Shown: positions 11,278 through 23,864 of the stretch, in pieces | Numbering within the stretch: the first letter of the stretch is position 1 | How the letters are laid out: each line of letters starts with the position of its first letter | Assembly (NCBI GenBank): GCA_002633005.1 | Contig: NMRA01000010.1 | Coordinates: 1,723,298-1,787,297 of the forward strand | DNA length: 64,000 bases | Origin: Phoronis australis | Taxonomy: Eukaryota; Phoronida; Phoronidae | Direction: 5' to 3' | The notes under the pieces: generated by a model | The model's database searches: none | Told to the model about the DNA's origin: nothing | Seen by the model: only the letters and a program-made list of their open reading frames with translations | Translations under genes and position numbers: made by a program

Positions 11278-11682
11278 GTTATTTTTGACACAAAGTTTTT
11301 ATCGCCATGGAAGTTTTGAAAAACGATTTCTTCCAATGCCTTCCAAGATTATCTCACATTTTAAACACTTGGTGAATCATTCATTACAGAGAGGAACTGC
11401 AAAGTATTATTTATTAAGGCGAGCAACGGAGTCATGCATTCTCTCAAAAAGAGCAACTTTTGATTTAGGCCTTTACAAAATCAGCCATCATGTTTCTATA
11501 CAGCGCTCACGTGCCGCATGATCAGATGGCAAATCGGATGTCTGTTACACCTTCTGAAAGCTTTGCACACGAGTCGCTGATCAGACATCTGATCTCTCTC
11601 GTTATCGTCCTGAACCTGAGAAAAAATTACATTCTTACAGTGACGTAATTTGTGGTTAGAATTTGACAGCCCATCCTGATCT
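11278..11682. repeat. 405-bp direct duplication, copy A, ending at the N
   Basis: This 405-bp segment is repeated at 11742-12146 with one difference seen (GAGGAACTGC versus GAGGATCTGC). Copy A stops exactly at the N at 11683. An assembly overlap is the simplest explanation. A real recent tandem duplication is possible. Confidence 0.85.
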
Positions 11683-11683
11683 N
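11683..11683. other. single-N assembly join
   Basis: One ambiguous base lies between the two halves of a near-identical direct repeat, a sign of contig ends joined without overlap merging. Confidence 0.8.
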
Positions 11684-11741
11684 GGTGGAGCGTGAGACCT
11701 CTGAGGTCCCAATCGAGTCCTCACGACAACTTCGCGTTATG

Positions 11742-12146
11742 GTTATTTTTGACACAAAGTTTTTATCGCCATGGAAGTTTTGAAAAACGATTTCTTCCAA
11801 TGCCTTCCAAGATTATCTCACATTTTAAACACTTGGTGAATCATTCATTACAGAGAGGATCTGCAAAGTATTATTTATTAAGGCGAGCAACGGAGTCATG
11901 CATTCTCTCAAAAAGAGCAACTTTTGATTTAGGCCTTTACAAAATCAGCCATCATGTTTCTATACAGCGCTCACGTGCCGCATGATCAGATGGCAAATCG
12001 GATGTCTGTTACACCTTCTGAAAGCTTTGCACACGAGTCGCTGATCAGACATCTGATCTCTCTCGTTATCGTCCTGAACCTGAGAAAAAATTACATTCTT
12101 ACAGTGACGTAATTTGTGGTTAGAATTTGACAGCCCATCCTGATCT
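11742..12146. repeat. 405-bp direct duplication, copy B
   Basis: Second copy of the segment at 11278-11682, starting 59 bp after the N. The ~80-codon open frame seen in both copies has no recognisable features and is duplicated only because the DNA is. Confidence 0.85.
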
Positions 12147-13830
12147 TACGAGACTGCCCAGAATAATAGAATTTGCACATTAAACTTATGTTAATTACTT
12201 GTAATATAGTAGATTGGAAGACTCTGTGAGTGCTTGTTTTAAGCGGTCGGTGTGCAATCTGGTCAGACGTCCTGTCTGCTTTTTCATACAGATTCCACAG
12301 CTGTCACCTCGTTATTATGTGAGACCACACTTATGTAGCATTCAGATGGGGCATTTTTACACGAAGACATCGTACACGACAGACGAAAAATGCGGCGCAC
12401 CGAGTCAAAAATATGGTCAAGTACCCCCAGGGTTAAGTTTCATGAAAATGACGTAATACTCAAAACAAAAATTTGGTCTTACACTTCCAATTCACAATTG
12501 TCGCATAAATAATAATAATAAAGAATAATTATGAGCTCTTCGCTATAGGAATAATTTATTAAATCTTGTTAAAGGCATTTATCGTCATCATTTTGACATT
12601 TGTCCCTTTATTTTGATATGAACCCTTAGGGTTTATTTTTCATTGCTCATCTCTATTTATAGCCTCAAGGGTCTACTTTTGTATTCATACATTTCTTTAC
12701 GCGACACCTGATTGGTCGCCCATGTTTCCTTTGTTCGGTTCAACGTGCTCTAGCTCGTTCAGCCACCTACCTCGTCGTCTACAACACCTACGTTCGTTCT
12801 CTTCATTTTTGCAACGTACCTCGTAGCGTACCCCGGGCAAAATAGATTACGATAAATATAAATTATCTGAGTAACTATCAGTTATTTGTATATTCTCAAA
12901 TACTTTGCCTTACTTCTTAAATGAGATTTATTTAGTTACTTTTCAGAAATAGTTGTATGGAGCGCGAAATCAAGTTTCTGTCTTAAGTCATAAGTTGCTA
13001 TTCATGAAGCAGATACCAGGATTGAGAACCCATCTTTTGTGATGTAATCATTTACTTATTCGGATCAAAAGTGATCGGTGGGCTTGTGAGGAAGTGAACG
13101 CTCGTTAGTGTTTGAAACGTAGCTTGATCAGACTGACAATGTTTGCACCGGGAATATGCAAACCGAATTGCCTTGATGAAAATGTATGTGTTGCAGAAGG
13201 CGGTATTATAGCACGTAGCTTTAATAGCGTTAATGCATGAAACACTCTAATCGTAGATGTTTTGAAATAAATGAATTACATTACTCTACCATAGCATGTT
13301 CTTCAAGCCATATAATATGCACTACACCCTCGCCCCCATTTCGGTGTAAGTATTCCTGCATTTCAAGAAAAATCAAAATATGAACCACAATACAACATAT
13401 ACAAAAATACGCCACTTACCTTATTTAACAATTCCTCAGAGATGTTAATTGTGTTCCACTGTTGTTTATTTGTCAAATTCACGTATCTTTCTTCGCCAAC
13501 AAAATGCTCTAATCGTTCTAATTATATTGTATCGTCTCCAGAGGATCGCCCTCGCCGATTAAGTGTCAATAAAACGAACTTAAAGTGTGACCGTAATAGG
13601 ATATCGACGATTGAACAACTTTTTAATTCTAGCCTTAACTCAATTAAAGCAAATAGGTGGACGTTGATGGTAGCTTTGACGGGCCAATCTCTTTTTCCAA
13701 CTGAAAAGAAAAAAATGTTAGAGTAAAGTAGACTGTGCAATTGTCCTTTTACCTTTATTCTGTTACCATAGGCAAGTTTTAGTCTTTGTCAAGTTTCAAT
13801 ACATGACTCGTCGAGCCTATTCTATTTAGG
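12147..13830. other. non-coding stretch with one element end
   Basis: At about 12975-13017, TCTGTCTTAAGTCATAAG and TTCATGAAGCAGAT resemble, inverted, the left end of the palindromic element at 47311, so this may be a solo end of that family. Overlapping antisense open frames at 13442-13740 show no domain. Nothing else was recognised. Confidence 0.35.
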
Positions 13831-13995
13831 AGACAATGTGGTTCAGTGGTTTGAGCTCCGGACTCCCATTTGGGAGACACGGATTCGAATCCTGGCTTTA
13901 CTGGCAGACAATTAAGCACTGCACAAACTTGTCTCTCACTCCTCTGAGCTTGGTCTTACTACTGAGTGAGTGAGTGTATGCAAGAGAATAAATGA
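13831..13995 (+). mobile_element. second tRNA-headed SINE-like element
   Basis: Box A-like TGGTTCAGTGG (13839-13849) and box B GGATTCGAATCC (13881-13892) are spaced about 32 nt apart in a tRNA-like head. The block CCTCTGAGCTTGGTCTTACTA (13941-13961) parallels CTCCTCAGCTCGGTTTTAACTA of the element at 5652. The short tail ends near AATAAATGAGAACC. The heads differ, so the two may be separate SINE families sharing a body. Confidence 0.5.
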
Positions 13996-14074
13996 GAACC
14001 GCTTCGGAATACTCCATCTTGAATGTGAAGTGTAATGAAAAGAAAGAACGAAAGTGTTGGCAAATTTTTACGTT

Positions 14075-14087
14075 ATATATATATGTA

Positions 14088-14146
<59 letters not shown>

Positions 14147-14180
14147 TTGCGTGTGTGTGAGTGTGTGCGTGTGTTTGTAT
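14075..14180. repeat. (TG)n / (TGCG)n microsatellite
   Basis: TATATA, then GTGTGT, about ten GTGC repeats, then GTGT again. The open frame across it (repeated ACVR) is an artefact of the repeat. Confidence 0.95.
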
Positions 14181-14739
14181 TTTAGATGGTATAGAGAGTG
14201 TACAAGGTGACTGTAACACTGACATGTACCAAGTTGAAAAATCCGACAACTACTGTATCAATTAAAATGGTGTCATGTGTGTTGGTGACAAGTTTCTTAT
14301 AACGTATGTTGGTATCAAAGTCAAGTTTATGTAGCACCACATCGGCATGTCTCTGGATGTAGCCAAATAACTACAAATCTAAAGGAACTCGTTCTGTTTT
14401 ATATGTTTTCTGAACGCAGAACGTCAACAGACTTTTATTTTTATTCTTTTACCATCATCTCTCTATTAATCAAAATTTAGCAAATGAGAAAGGTATATCA
14501 GAAGCAAAACAGCGATGTCAATCACAAAACCGAATTTCATTTGATATAAATATACTAGATGAAATCTGTTTCATAACCTCAATTTAGCAAAAGTATACAT
14601 CATTTGACAGTAGAAAGCATACAGAATTTGAATTTTGACTTGTTACTAATTTGTCATTAAAAAGGGTTGCGTAACAAGTGAAATTTAGCAAAGAAGAAAG
14701 GTACATTGATACCAAAAAACAGAATCCGAAGCATGACTA

Positions 14740-15190
14740 ACTTTCATAAGAAATAAACATTCAAGATTAAACCTCAAAAACTTTGTTTCACTTTTATAAA
14801 TTATCGTGTTAATTTTCGTCAAAAGTCATAAAAGTCCTAAGTTTGATAGTCCTCTAGCTCGTGGAAAAGTGGGTTATTTTAAAAACAATTCCTGACTTGA
14901 CAGTGAATAAAAATAGTACGCGAAAGTTATATATAAATCCGATAAGTCGTTCCTGAATTTTGAAGTAACTCAAACTTGAATGTTTTTCTAAGGTCATACG
15001 TGACCTTAAGACACATTTTCATAGTTTACGCAACAATAAAAAGTTCAATCGGAACGTGATTCGTAGTGGCTGTAATCAGTCATACCTTTAATGGATTTTG
15101 TCGTTCTATAGCTCTGGTCAAAGCTTTTAAATCCAAGAAGCCATCCCAAAATGCATTTTTCGGTCATAAAATCGATAATTGCCCTTTACA
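14740..15190. repeat. diverged dispersed repeat, copy 1
   Basis: Blocks in the same order are shared with 26700-27130: GTCATAAAAGTCCTAAGTTTGATAG versus ATCATAAAAATCCTATATTTGATAG (abridged ends), and GAATGTTTTTCTAAGGTC versus CAGATGTTTTTCTAGGGTC. Both are non-coding. The nature of the repeat is unknown. Confidence 0.5.
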
Positions 15191-17378
15191 CATACAGCTC
15201 ATTTTCCTGGGAAAACCAGTTTAAGGATAAATTTTTCCTCAAAACTTCTCAGGGTTAAGCCAAAAAAACCATAGTTGATTCTGGTCTCTTCCACGAGTCA
15301 TTTTGAGACCTGCGTTGACCTACTAAAAAAACCCTCGCCCACACCCATTTCAGCCAAGGTCTCGTGTTTTGGGGTTCTTTTCTTGAACAGCTGCACAAAT
15401 GCATATAAGCCAAGGTAAGCAAGGTTTGAACAACCAAGCGATGATAAAGAAAAAGAAACATTTTTGCTCGTTACAGGTGGATTTTTTTGAAAAAGAGAAC
15501 AAAAACAACACAGCACCATAGACTTCATTTAATGAGGCATGAAACGCAAAAAGCTTGTCAAAAATATCTTTTAAACAATACCTTTCAAAAGTACCATCTC
15601 TCAACGTCTAGTACAGAAAAAATCACAAAATTCACGATTTTTGAAATAAGCGCGAAGGAAAAACTCCGTGGTTACCACAGAGTTTCTAATCTCACTCCCG
15701 CTTCTGATCAATGCCCGCATGCGCTCAGTCAGTTGCTTGAAGTCGCTTGAGGCCAAAGGGAAATCTGCTACGTCTAGGTCTTGCCATGCCAAATAAGGAG
15801 ACATGCTTTCGTTTGTAAAGAAAAATCGATGAAGTGGCAAGCAGTTGGCAGATCGCTTTTTGAAAATGCTTTGATATCAAAAGAAATTTTTAAAATCTTT
15901 ACAAACAAACCATAAAAATACTTGGTGATCAGCTTGATGTCTGTTTCAGTGACTGAGAACTACTTTCAATATTGCAATTAGTCTGTTTATTGCCTTCCAG
16001 GCCTCTTTAAATTGATCAGCTAAGTCCGAAACCATTTCATTCATAATAGCATTGTTTCGATTTGATTGGTCGTAATTTCTGTCATTTGAACAGTTTCCGA
16101 TACTGTGCAATTATTTCCGGAACTGGCCCTGAAATTTTTTCTGTCATTGTTTTATGAAACGTTGTCCTGTTAAACAATCCAACTATAATAAGCAAAAAAT
16201 CACAGTTTGAACCATATCACTGTAGTCAATTACGTAGCAACGATTACGCATCTCCACTTAACCCCAGAATTATCCTCGTCGTATTTTTCCCGTAGCTAAT
16301 GGTGCATTACACTTGCACGATTACTTACTTTTTTCTACATTCTTAACTTGCCGAAACGCCACATTTGACAGGTTTCGTTTACTCGATACTGTGTGGGCAA
16401 TCCAAATGTCACCCAATATGAAAACATCTTATTAATTCATGATGCGCAAAAATTCTATAGAATACACGCCTAAGGCTAGTTGCTTTCCCAGATCCGGTGG
16501 GATAGTCAAATGGTTAAAGCAAAAACGTTGCCCTTTACATGCTTTGTAGCAGGCTCTGTTTATTTCGTGTAACGCTTCCGATCAACATAGCAAACATAGG
16601 CACATAGCATTAATACAAAAGCCATATTAGCCTATTCGAAAGAATTCAATTCGACATTAATCAAATATTTATCAACTAACTCAAGGTGTTTGAATCATGA
16701 GCCTGCAAAAAATCCTGAATACTATTTTGCCCACCTTATCAAATGCAGTTAAATGTAGCGTACGTAAATCAGAATAGATTATATTCTAGAGTAGAATGTA
16801 TTTCTGGTTCCAAGATTAAGGCGAGGATAGACTACACATGTACCCTCTCTACCAAGATCACTAAACCTTCCCTGATCACTGCCAGCTTGGAGTCCGCGTA
16901 AAATAGGGGCCGATAACGTCGCCACAGGACACTTTATCGGCCTTTGTAGATGGACGGGGAAAGACCGGGCTAAAACCATGGCTAAAGCAGCAACGACTGG
17001 GGGCAAGAAAACTGGAAGGTTACCGGGGTAGGCTGAAGACTTTCAGTAGCTTGGGGATCCGAATAACCTTGATCCGTCGCTGCCATTAAGTAAAGAATAC
17101 AACGAACGGTTTAATCTTGCGAGGGCATCTTTGTCCAAATTATTGTTCAAACATGTTTCAAGAACAAAATTACCTTTACCAATTGTTTCCACTGATAAAT
17201 ATTTATTAAAGAAAAAACAGAACATACAAGGAATATAATGACAAACCCAGAAATCGCGAAGCATTATATCCGGTTTGTAGACAGTAACTATTCAAATATT
17301 TATATATGCTATTAAGAACATATCTTTGTCCAAATTATTCTCCCAACATGTTTCAATAGCAAAATTACTTTTAACAAT
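15191..17378. other. non-coding stretch
   Basis: Several overlapping minus-strand frames lie at 15255-15840, with one at 16779-17006. None carries a recognisable domain or clear splice sites. A decayed gene or element cannot be excluded. Confidence 0.3.
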
Positions 17379-17421
17379 TGTATACTATAACTACATACTA
17401 TACTATATATACTATACTGTA
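17379..17421. repeat. TATAC-type simple repeat
   Basis: A short AT-rich simple repeat of ACTATA/TATAC units. Confidence 0.8.
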
Positions 17422-18091
17422 AATTACGTTACTTTGATAACAATTTTAAACTGGCGAAACCAGTAGAGTAACTGAGAAAACATCTCCAAAGCCATATACA
17501 CAGAACCCTTTTCCGGGCCTTTAATATGGCCAGTTTGACTCCTGAGCAAATCACAATCAAGGTCCATATTCGGTGGCCACTTTCGGTGAAAAATGGAGGT
17601 TGTCGTATAACTGTAAAAGCTGTGTTATTCTAAAGTACCATCATTCCAGGTTTGTAATCTAAAATATTTTTTCACAAGAACCACCGAATAAAATTTTATG
17701 GCCTAATGCATCACATCTGTATAAAAGGGTTTGTACACTACAACTTGTGGTCACAGACCACTTCTACCATGCAAAAATTCATAAGGTAGCTGTTAATTTA
17801 ATAAGTTCTTGATCAAATTGAAGAAGTATCACATACTACAGTAAGAAAAGTCATTACCGTGCTGATGAAGTTGTTCTAGATGATGATACATTGCATATCT
17901 TAATACCGTATAATGAGAACTTCTCTTGCAATATGATTCTTACAAAAGGATTATGACAAGTAACTACTTTTTTCAGAAACTTTATTAGTGCTATTTGCTT
18001 AGTTTTCAATTCATTCACCAGTTGGTCAAAATAGTTAAAGCAATGCAAGGACCAGTGTTCCACTTGTGAACAGTAAAAATGGTACTGGTTG

Positions 18092-18800
18092 GGGGTTACG
18101 TACACTACGCACAGTGAATCAACGTCAAATTTTAACTAAGGTACAAATGTATGGAATGGTCTCGAGTTTTGTGCTGCCTCTACTTGTTGGTTTGTTGCAA
18201 GTTGTCTTGAGAGATAGAGAACCAGCCTCTACAACATCAGTTGTCACATGACGTCTTCTAGGATGTTAAGTACAAGCCAAGTCCTGTGTGGCATTTTTTG
18301 CCCACATATTTGATAATGTCCATTGTTTTTTGTCAGACTGGATTCATTTTGGAAATATCAGTATTGTTCATGAGAACAGCAGTTCTGGCAGTATGTAAAA
18401 ATACTTGTGGGCAATACTTTATAGCACACATGTTGAAGGTACGTTCACTACATTTCAATGACTACACAAATGCTAATATTTCACTCAAAACAATTTTTTG
18501 CAACAAACACCCTTTTAACCTAACATGTTTAAGGAAGGAAACTGTCTATGACCAGTGTTGCTCACTTACCAAGTGATATTTTAATTTTATAGCATTTGTA
18601 AACATGGGGGTACGTACACTACAAAAGGGGGTGCGTGCACTACATCACTGTTTCTGCATCACATGGTAACATAATGTTGTATGGCCACTTATTTTTCTTT
18701 GATGATAATAAGCATCATGTTGTTATTTAAAAGGCAATACTTTCATTTGTAATGACCATTTGTGTTACTGACTTCCACATGGGGGTACGTACATTACATT
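18092..18800 (+). repeat. scattered copies of GGGGGTACGTACACTAC
   Basis: Four same-strand copies are seen: GGGGGTTACGTACACTAC near 18094, GGGGGTACGTACACTAC near 18605, GGGGGTGCGTGCACTAC about 22 bp later, and GGGGGTACGTACATTAC near 18781. Related shorter strings occur near 17734 (TGTACACTAC) and 18440 (GTACGTTCACTAC). The spacing is irregular. I cannot tell a decayed repeat from a binding-site cluster. Confidence 0.55.
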
Positions 18801-19868
18801 TTGCTAGCCTTTTTGGCCCATTTTCAACATATCAGAACCCAATCAGTATCCAAACTTTTGGTTTATTTAGATATTGAATAATTTGCTGTGCTGCTTAGGC
18901 TAACATTTTCTGCAGTTCCTTTTATTACAGAGTGTGAACTTTAGGTTTTAACCATTTTTACAGTAGGTGAGGGTCAGAAACACAGAATTTACAAATTTCG
19001 TAACGAGTGCTTGTTTTACGATGAACCCTACCATTTCTCAATGATTAAGCACAACTTCATCTAAGTTATTCTGAAAGTGACTCAAGTTATTCCCAGTAAT
19101 ATCTAAGCAATTGCTTACTTGATAAAATAAATTTCTTTTCTACTGTTGACAATTGAAAATTGTAATTTTTAAAATGGCCACTCGTAACGCTAAAAATGCT
19201 TGAAATTCATAGACAAAAACATGGATAAATTTCTTAGACATTGTCGGAATTTGATGATTCTTTTTTTAATTTGCACAACTAAATAACTCTTTGCATATGA
19301 GTTTCAGTTTGCATTTGGTAAGTGATCAAAATTATTTGAGACCGTAACACAGTCAATTCTCGATTATGGACCTTGATTGTGATTTAGCCGTCTTTATTTT
19401 TACTCGAATTTTAAACTATGGACCTAGGGTAGATCACTAGTTGCTTGAACGGCGTATCAATAATCAAACTAAGACACTGAAGTCAAATGTTGTTCACTAA
19501 AGTATCGCCAAATGCCCCTACAGAATTTGCACGAGAAAATATTACGGAAAATTTTGAAGATCTATTTTAATTCAATGGTTTAATGAACAAAATAGTAGTA
19601 CAATCCATGAGATGGCGCGGTGTTGCCAGAATGATTATAGTGACAATGTATTCCATTCAGTTGACTGTATAACAGCAAAGCTTTAAAATTGTCTTACAGC
19701 GAACGGTTTAACGAAATTGAAGTCATAATGCTAATATATAACAACTGAATATTTATACTTTACCGACGCAGATTTCAATTCACATTGAATTATCGCATGT
19801 TACAACCATACAATGACCAATTATTCAGGCATTCCATCATGTTAGTAAGACGGTTTCGAAAACACATA
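18801..19868. other. non-coding stretch
   Basis: AT-rich, with no supported gene or repeat. Confidence 0.35.
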
Positions 19869-20084
19869 TGTTCCCCATTTGGCGAAGTGAGCAAAAAGGT
19901 CCACCTCAGAGAAACAAAAAGTCCGGGAAAAGGAGACAAAAGTCCACTAAAAAGGCCAAGGCGCACAGTTCACAGCTCTGAAAGTGGTACCCCGTTTTTA
20001 GTCATCCCGCTTTTTTGTTAGCAAAATGTCCACTTCGTCAGAAATTCGAGCCCCCCCCCCACATTAAAGGCTGGGTGCGCGCAT
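19869..20084. mobile_element. MITE, family with CATGCGCGCACCCAG termini, copy 2 (5' end missing)
   Basis: It shares the interior CATTTGGCGAAGTG, AAAAAGGTCCACCTCAGAG and ACAAAAGTCCACTAAAAA with the element at 5034. It ends in CTGGGTGCGCGCATG at about 20070-20084. The left terminal repeat is absent, so this copy is truncated or rearranged. Confidence 0.7.
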
Positions 20085-20358
20085 GAAGTAATGTACATTT
20101 TGTTCAGGTCAAATTAAAGCTTCCAGTTGTTGAGAATGCACAGTATTTGGTTTACAAGTTTTTCTCAACACGTGTTTATAAGGTAAGAAATAAACAATTA
20201 TGTCATATGTTTACATTGTTTACGCCGGCTAGTAAACAGTCACACATGTGACACCAATCTACACTTATTTGCATACCAGCACTTTATCGTATGCTATTCA
20301 TCAAATTAAAAAATATGGAGACTAAACCATTTCAACACTAAAGAATCGGCAAAGGAAT

Positions 20359-20686
20359 CAGTGACGGACCTAGGATACCATAAGGGAGGGGGGTGGGGGC
20401 CCAACGTGTTGTCTCGGGGAATCGGGCAAAGTGCAATTGCATGTGTAGCTCAGACCAAAGTTGCGGGAGCCGGGTGTGTGAACCATCTATTCGGAAAACC
20501 TACCGGTGGACTAAAAAAATAAAAAATAAAAAAACGGGAACACCGCGATCTGGGGGGGCACCCCCTTCTCCGCGTCCTAGTTGCTTACTCAATATTTCCT
20601 CGCGCTTCACGCTGTTGCTGTTCCATTTTTGCTTACGGCAGCCAAGGGGGGCTGGCCCCCTGCCCCCCCGCCTAAATCCGCCTATG
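20359..20686. mobile_element. hAT-like non-autonomous element
   Basis: The ends are imperfect inverted repeats, CAGTGACGGACCTAGG and (reversed right end) CATAGGCGGATTTAGG, which match the CAGTGGCGGAT...AGG termini common in animal hAT miniature elements. Poly-G and poly-C runs lie just inside each end. GGAAT occurs just outside both ends, but an 8-bp target duplication is not intact. The 137-codon frame across it is incidental. Confidence 0.6.
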
Positions 20687-22683
20687 GGAATGCAGACAAA
20701 AGATGATTTTGAGGTAACATTTATCACAAATTATGTCGATAAATTCCGTAACTGTGCTTTGAATAGTTTCACAAAAAGTATTTTCATCCCAGAGCACATG
20801 AACTAAAGTCAGGTCAGTAACACTAACAGGTGGCCGAAATGTGACGATGGTAGTTGGTACTATTGCGGATTTTTTCACGTCTGATTACTGGAATTAAAGT
20901 TATGAAAGTTGTCTACTACACTTGACGGGATTTACGACGTTTGGTTTTTATATTTGGAAAGAAAACGTCACTTAGTGCATAGCAAAGCATGTAAATTTGT
21001 AACCTTTGATACCCTCCGGTTTTGCAAATTTAATACATAGATCACCATCACTGTTGCATGGAGTTTTGCCACATTCATCAAACCAGAAGCTGATAAAAAT
21101 TATTATAATTAGTTGAACAATCTCACCTTTTGAAAGAGTTCCAACGCTTGGATCTTCGGCCCACAATTGTCTAATCAAATAACGGTTGCAATCCTGCCTT
21201 TATAGGCGCTAGCAGACGGATCTTTGCGGTCACGTGATCACGGCTGTTCCGGCGCCGTGTCGATCACGATGATTCACCAATCGTCAGCTATATTTTTCAG
21301 ACACTGTCAGGTACGCGTTTGGAGTGTGAAATGCATGGATTAAGATGTACCGTGGAGTGAACACTTCCGTGGATAGAAACCATGATAATTTAATGTTTGA
21401 ACCGTTGTGTGAAGTATGCAAGTTGCTGAGACTGAAGCCACGCTGCGGCATTCGATAAGATGTTTTACCTTATTAGGCAAAATAACTCCTACGGCTTTGA
21501 TGGGCTGATACACTTCCAGCGAATGGTCAGCGTATGACACACGGCAATTGCTAACGGTCAATTAGCTTAAATTATTATGAACTTCCGATAATATTAATGA
21601 TAGCAAATGATATCCCTGGAGAAATGGTGCAATTTCCTAATGCTGTACATTCTAACAAGCACCGCAACATTGAACAAACAATTATTCAACTACTGAAAGT
21701 TTTGAGCCGCGAAATCCAAAACGCCCGTTACATTGCTTTCTTTTTTGGCGAGATGTTTCAGTTTACGACTGGAAAACAACGTGGTGATGGTGTCGGAGCT
21801 AATGGATGAAAACATTGTTTGCGTTAAGTGTCAAAATGAAGGCCACAAATTTAAAGCTGCCTTTCGCCTTATTTAACTGGCTAAAAAAGACAACTGAATT
21901 AGGAAATTTACTCTAAAAATCGGTTTCGTGATGACATTACATTTACGTTGCCAATAAGACCGTGGAAACTAGGGACTAAACAGAATTGTTCTCTTAAAAG
22001 AGTTTATTGGGGTTAGCCCATCCTAAAATTGCGAATTTGAAAGTGGCGCGTGTACGTACTACATGTGACTTGGGTTGCGGTCTCATTCGACAATAATTCA
22101 AGATCGGATCAAATGTGAAATCGTTTTTAAACGCAAAACGATTCGGTTAAGAAATCGGAAATTCCACCTGCGGCAACACCTAATCTCTAGCGGCGCTGAT
22201 GGTCGTTTTCAAATGCATTATGGGCCTGCTGTTGGTTCGTAAACATCCAGTGACATCAAAGATTACTTGGCAACTTGTAAACATTACAGACAACAACGTT
22301 TCTAAACTGTAGCAACATGTTTCAGCGGCAAAACATGCATCAGTGTCATGCTTTGACCAGAGAATGGATGCCTGGATGGCTGCAGGTACAAAGAAAATTC
22401 CAAAACACGCAAAAATACCAGGACAGGATTGGCTAGTAACAAGCGAATCACAACTCAGTTTAACAGCGTCAACGACCCATGGGAAACCTGTGTATTGATT
22501 GAGGGCGTTTCCAAACACCGAATTTGAATGGCTTCACACAGTTTCAAGCGATAGCCATTAGTATCATTGTCAATAATCGTAAAGCTTTCTTCCCCAGCAG
22601 CCTCTCTACAAGCAGCATCTTGTTTTTCAAGTGTCTAAAGATATGTGAATTCTTATCGCTAACTAGTGTTCCTTAATCCTTGT
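20687..22683. other. non-coding stretch
   Basis: A 112-codon minus-strand frame (22180-22518) is open but has no recognisable motif. Nothing else is supported. Confidence 0.3.
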
Positions 22684-22868
22684 AGTCAAGTGGCGAGTTG
22701 TGTACAATCAAATACATACACTATATGGGATTTTAGCACGAAAAGAACCTTATCTTTAACACCAAGTAAATTTGCACGACTGAAATACAAGCTGAAAAAT
22801 ATCGACAGAAAACAATACTTGTCACCTGAGCTCACGACAATGGAAAGCACAGGTCCATTGTTTTTAGT
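22684..22868 (+). CDS. weak candidate internal exon
   Basis: An open stretch is flanked by an acceptor-like CCTTAATCCTTGTAG and a donor-like TTTTTA|GTAAGC. The peptide (for example SKFARLKYKLKNIDRKQYL) is basic and unrecognised. No neighbouring exon was found. Confidence 0.2.
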
Positions 22869-23676
22869 AAGCGTTTGACTAAACAACCATAATACAAATG
22901 TAAAAATAAACAGTGAGCCTCAAAATGTATATAATCGATACATAGATTTAAAGAGTTCCCACCACGACCATGTGTCTCAAAAAGAATTTTATTAATACAT
23001 CTTAAGAGATTTAATAGCCTTAGTATACCTGTTGCTAAGAAATCAGACAAAAATTGAAAAGAAATGTATTTTTCTGTTAGCGGGCTTTTACGTAATGGAA
23101 GACCGTCTCTGCCGTTGTTTTTACCAGTGCGATACTGAGGAGTTATGGGAAAGTCCTCGGAGAGCCGCCTTTTTCAGTCATGAAAAGGTGAGTTTGTACT
23201 GAGTCTGTAGTAACAGAAGTTTGACTGAGAACGTCTCTGTGTTCAAATTTCTTAAATACGTGAAAGTTGAACCGAAATGACATCAGTTTGTGCGTCGCAC
23301 GATAGGGTGGAATGTCAATGTGGAACATGCGGTTCAGTTTTAAGTCACCTTTTGTTCAGCACATTTCAAGGAATCGTGTTTTGACCAAAACATGAGCGGC
23401 GTTACGATGAAGGACTCGCCACCTTTTAAGTGTATTTGTAAATTATATAATTAATTAACAAACTTCTTCCATTCAAGAGCCAGTGATGCCAGGCCCTCGA
23501 CCCTCGCACTGTGTTTAGACCCTGTTCATTCCAGCATGGCAATAGTGAATACGCGTGACTCAGGTGTACCCTGGCCCTTGTCAGTGATTATTAATTGTCT
23601 ATTTTGTGAATATTGACCACCCTGGTAAAGTTGGTAGTAGCTCATGTAATAATACATTGTGTGTCTGCAACTTTTC

Positions 23677-23864
23677 TCATACAAGTGGGTCGAATTCATG
23701 CGGTCTCAAAGCCGATGAAAGTTTGCCAAGTGGGAAATCGAATTCATTGTCCGATTCTTCAAGTGAGTGTGATGCCCGTATCCATTCTCCTCTCTGCCTG
23801 CATAATGTTTGTCCAGTTCTCGCTCAAAATCGTCTTCGTTCCCTGATCTGCCTTGTTCCGCCAT
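23677..23864 (-). pseudogene. possible frameshifted N-terminus of an acidic, transposase-like protein
   Basis: An ATG in good Kozak context (AAAATGG at 23864 on the minus strand) opens MAEQGRSGNEDDFERELDKH. The overlapping next frame then reads LEESDNEFDFPLGKLSS up to a stop near 23677. Both pieces look coding and abut with a frame change, as in a decayed gene. Acidic heads of this style occur in domesticated and active piggyBac-type proteins, but no catalytic region is present and the identity is inference. Confidence 0.25.

Noticed and set aside
14075-14210. Frame encoding repeated ACVR residues.
   Set aside because: It is only translation of the GTGC/GT microsatellite.
15255-15840. Cluster of overlapping minus-strand frames that might be one gene.
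   Set aside because: The frames overlap each other, have no shared domain order, and composition follows local T-rich DNA. Nothing identifies which, if any, is coding.
20393-20806. 137-codon frame with Gly/Pro-rich segments.
   Set aside because: It lies across a hAT-like miniature element. The Gly/Pro runs come from the poly-G and poly-C terminal regions.
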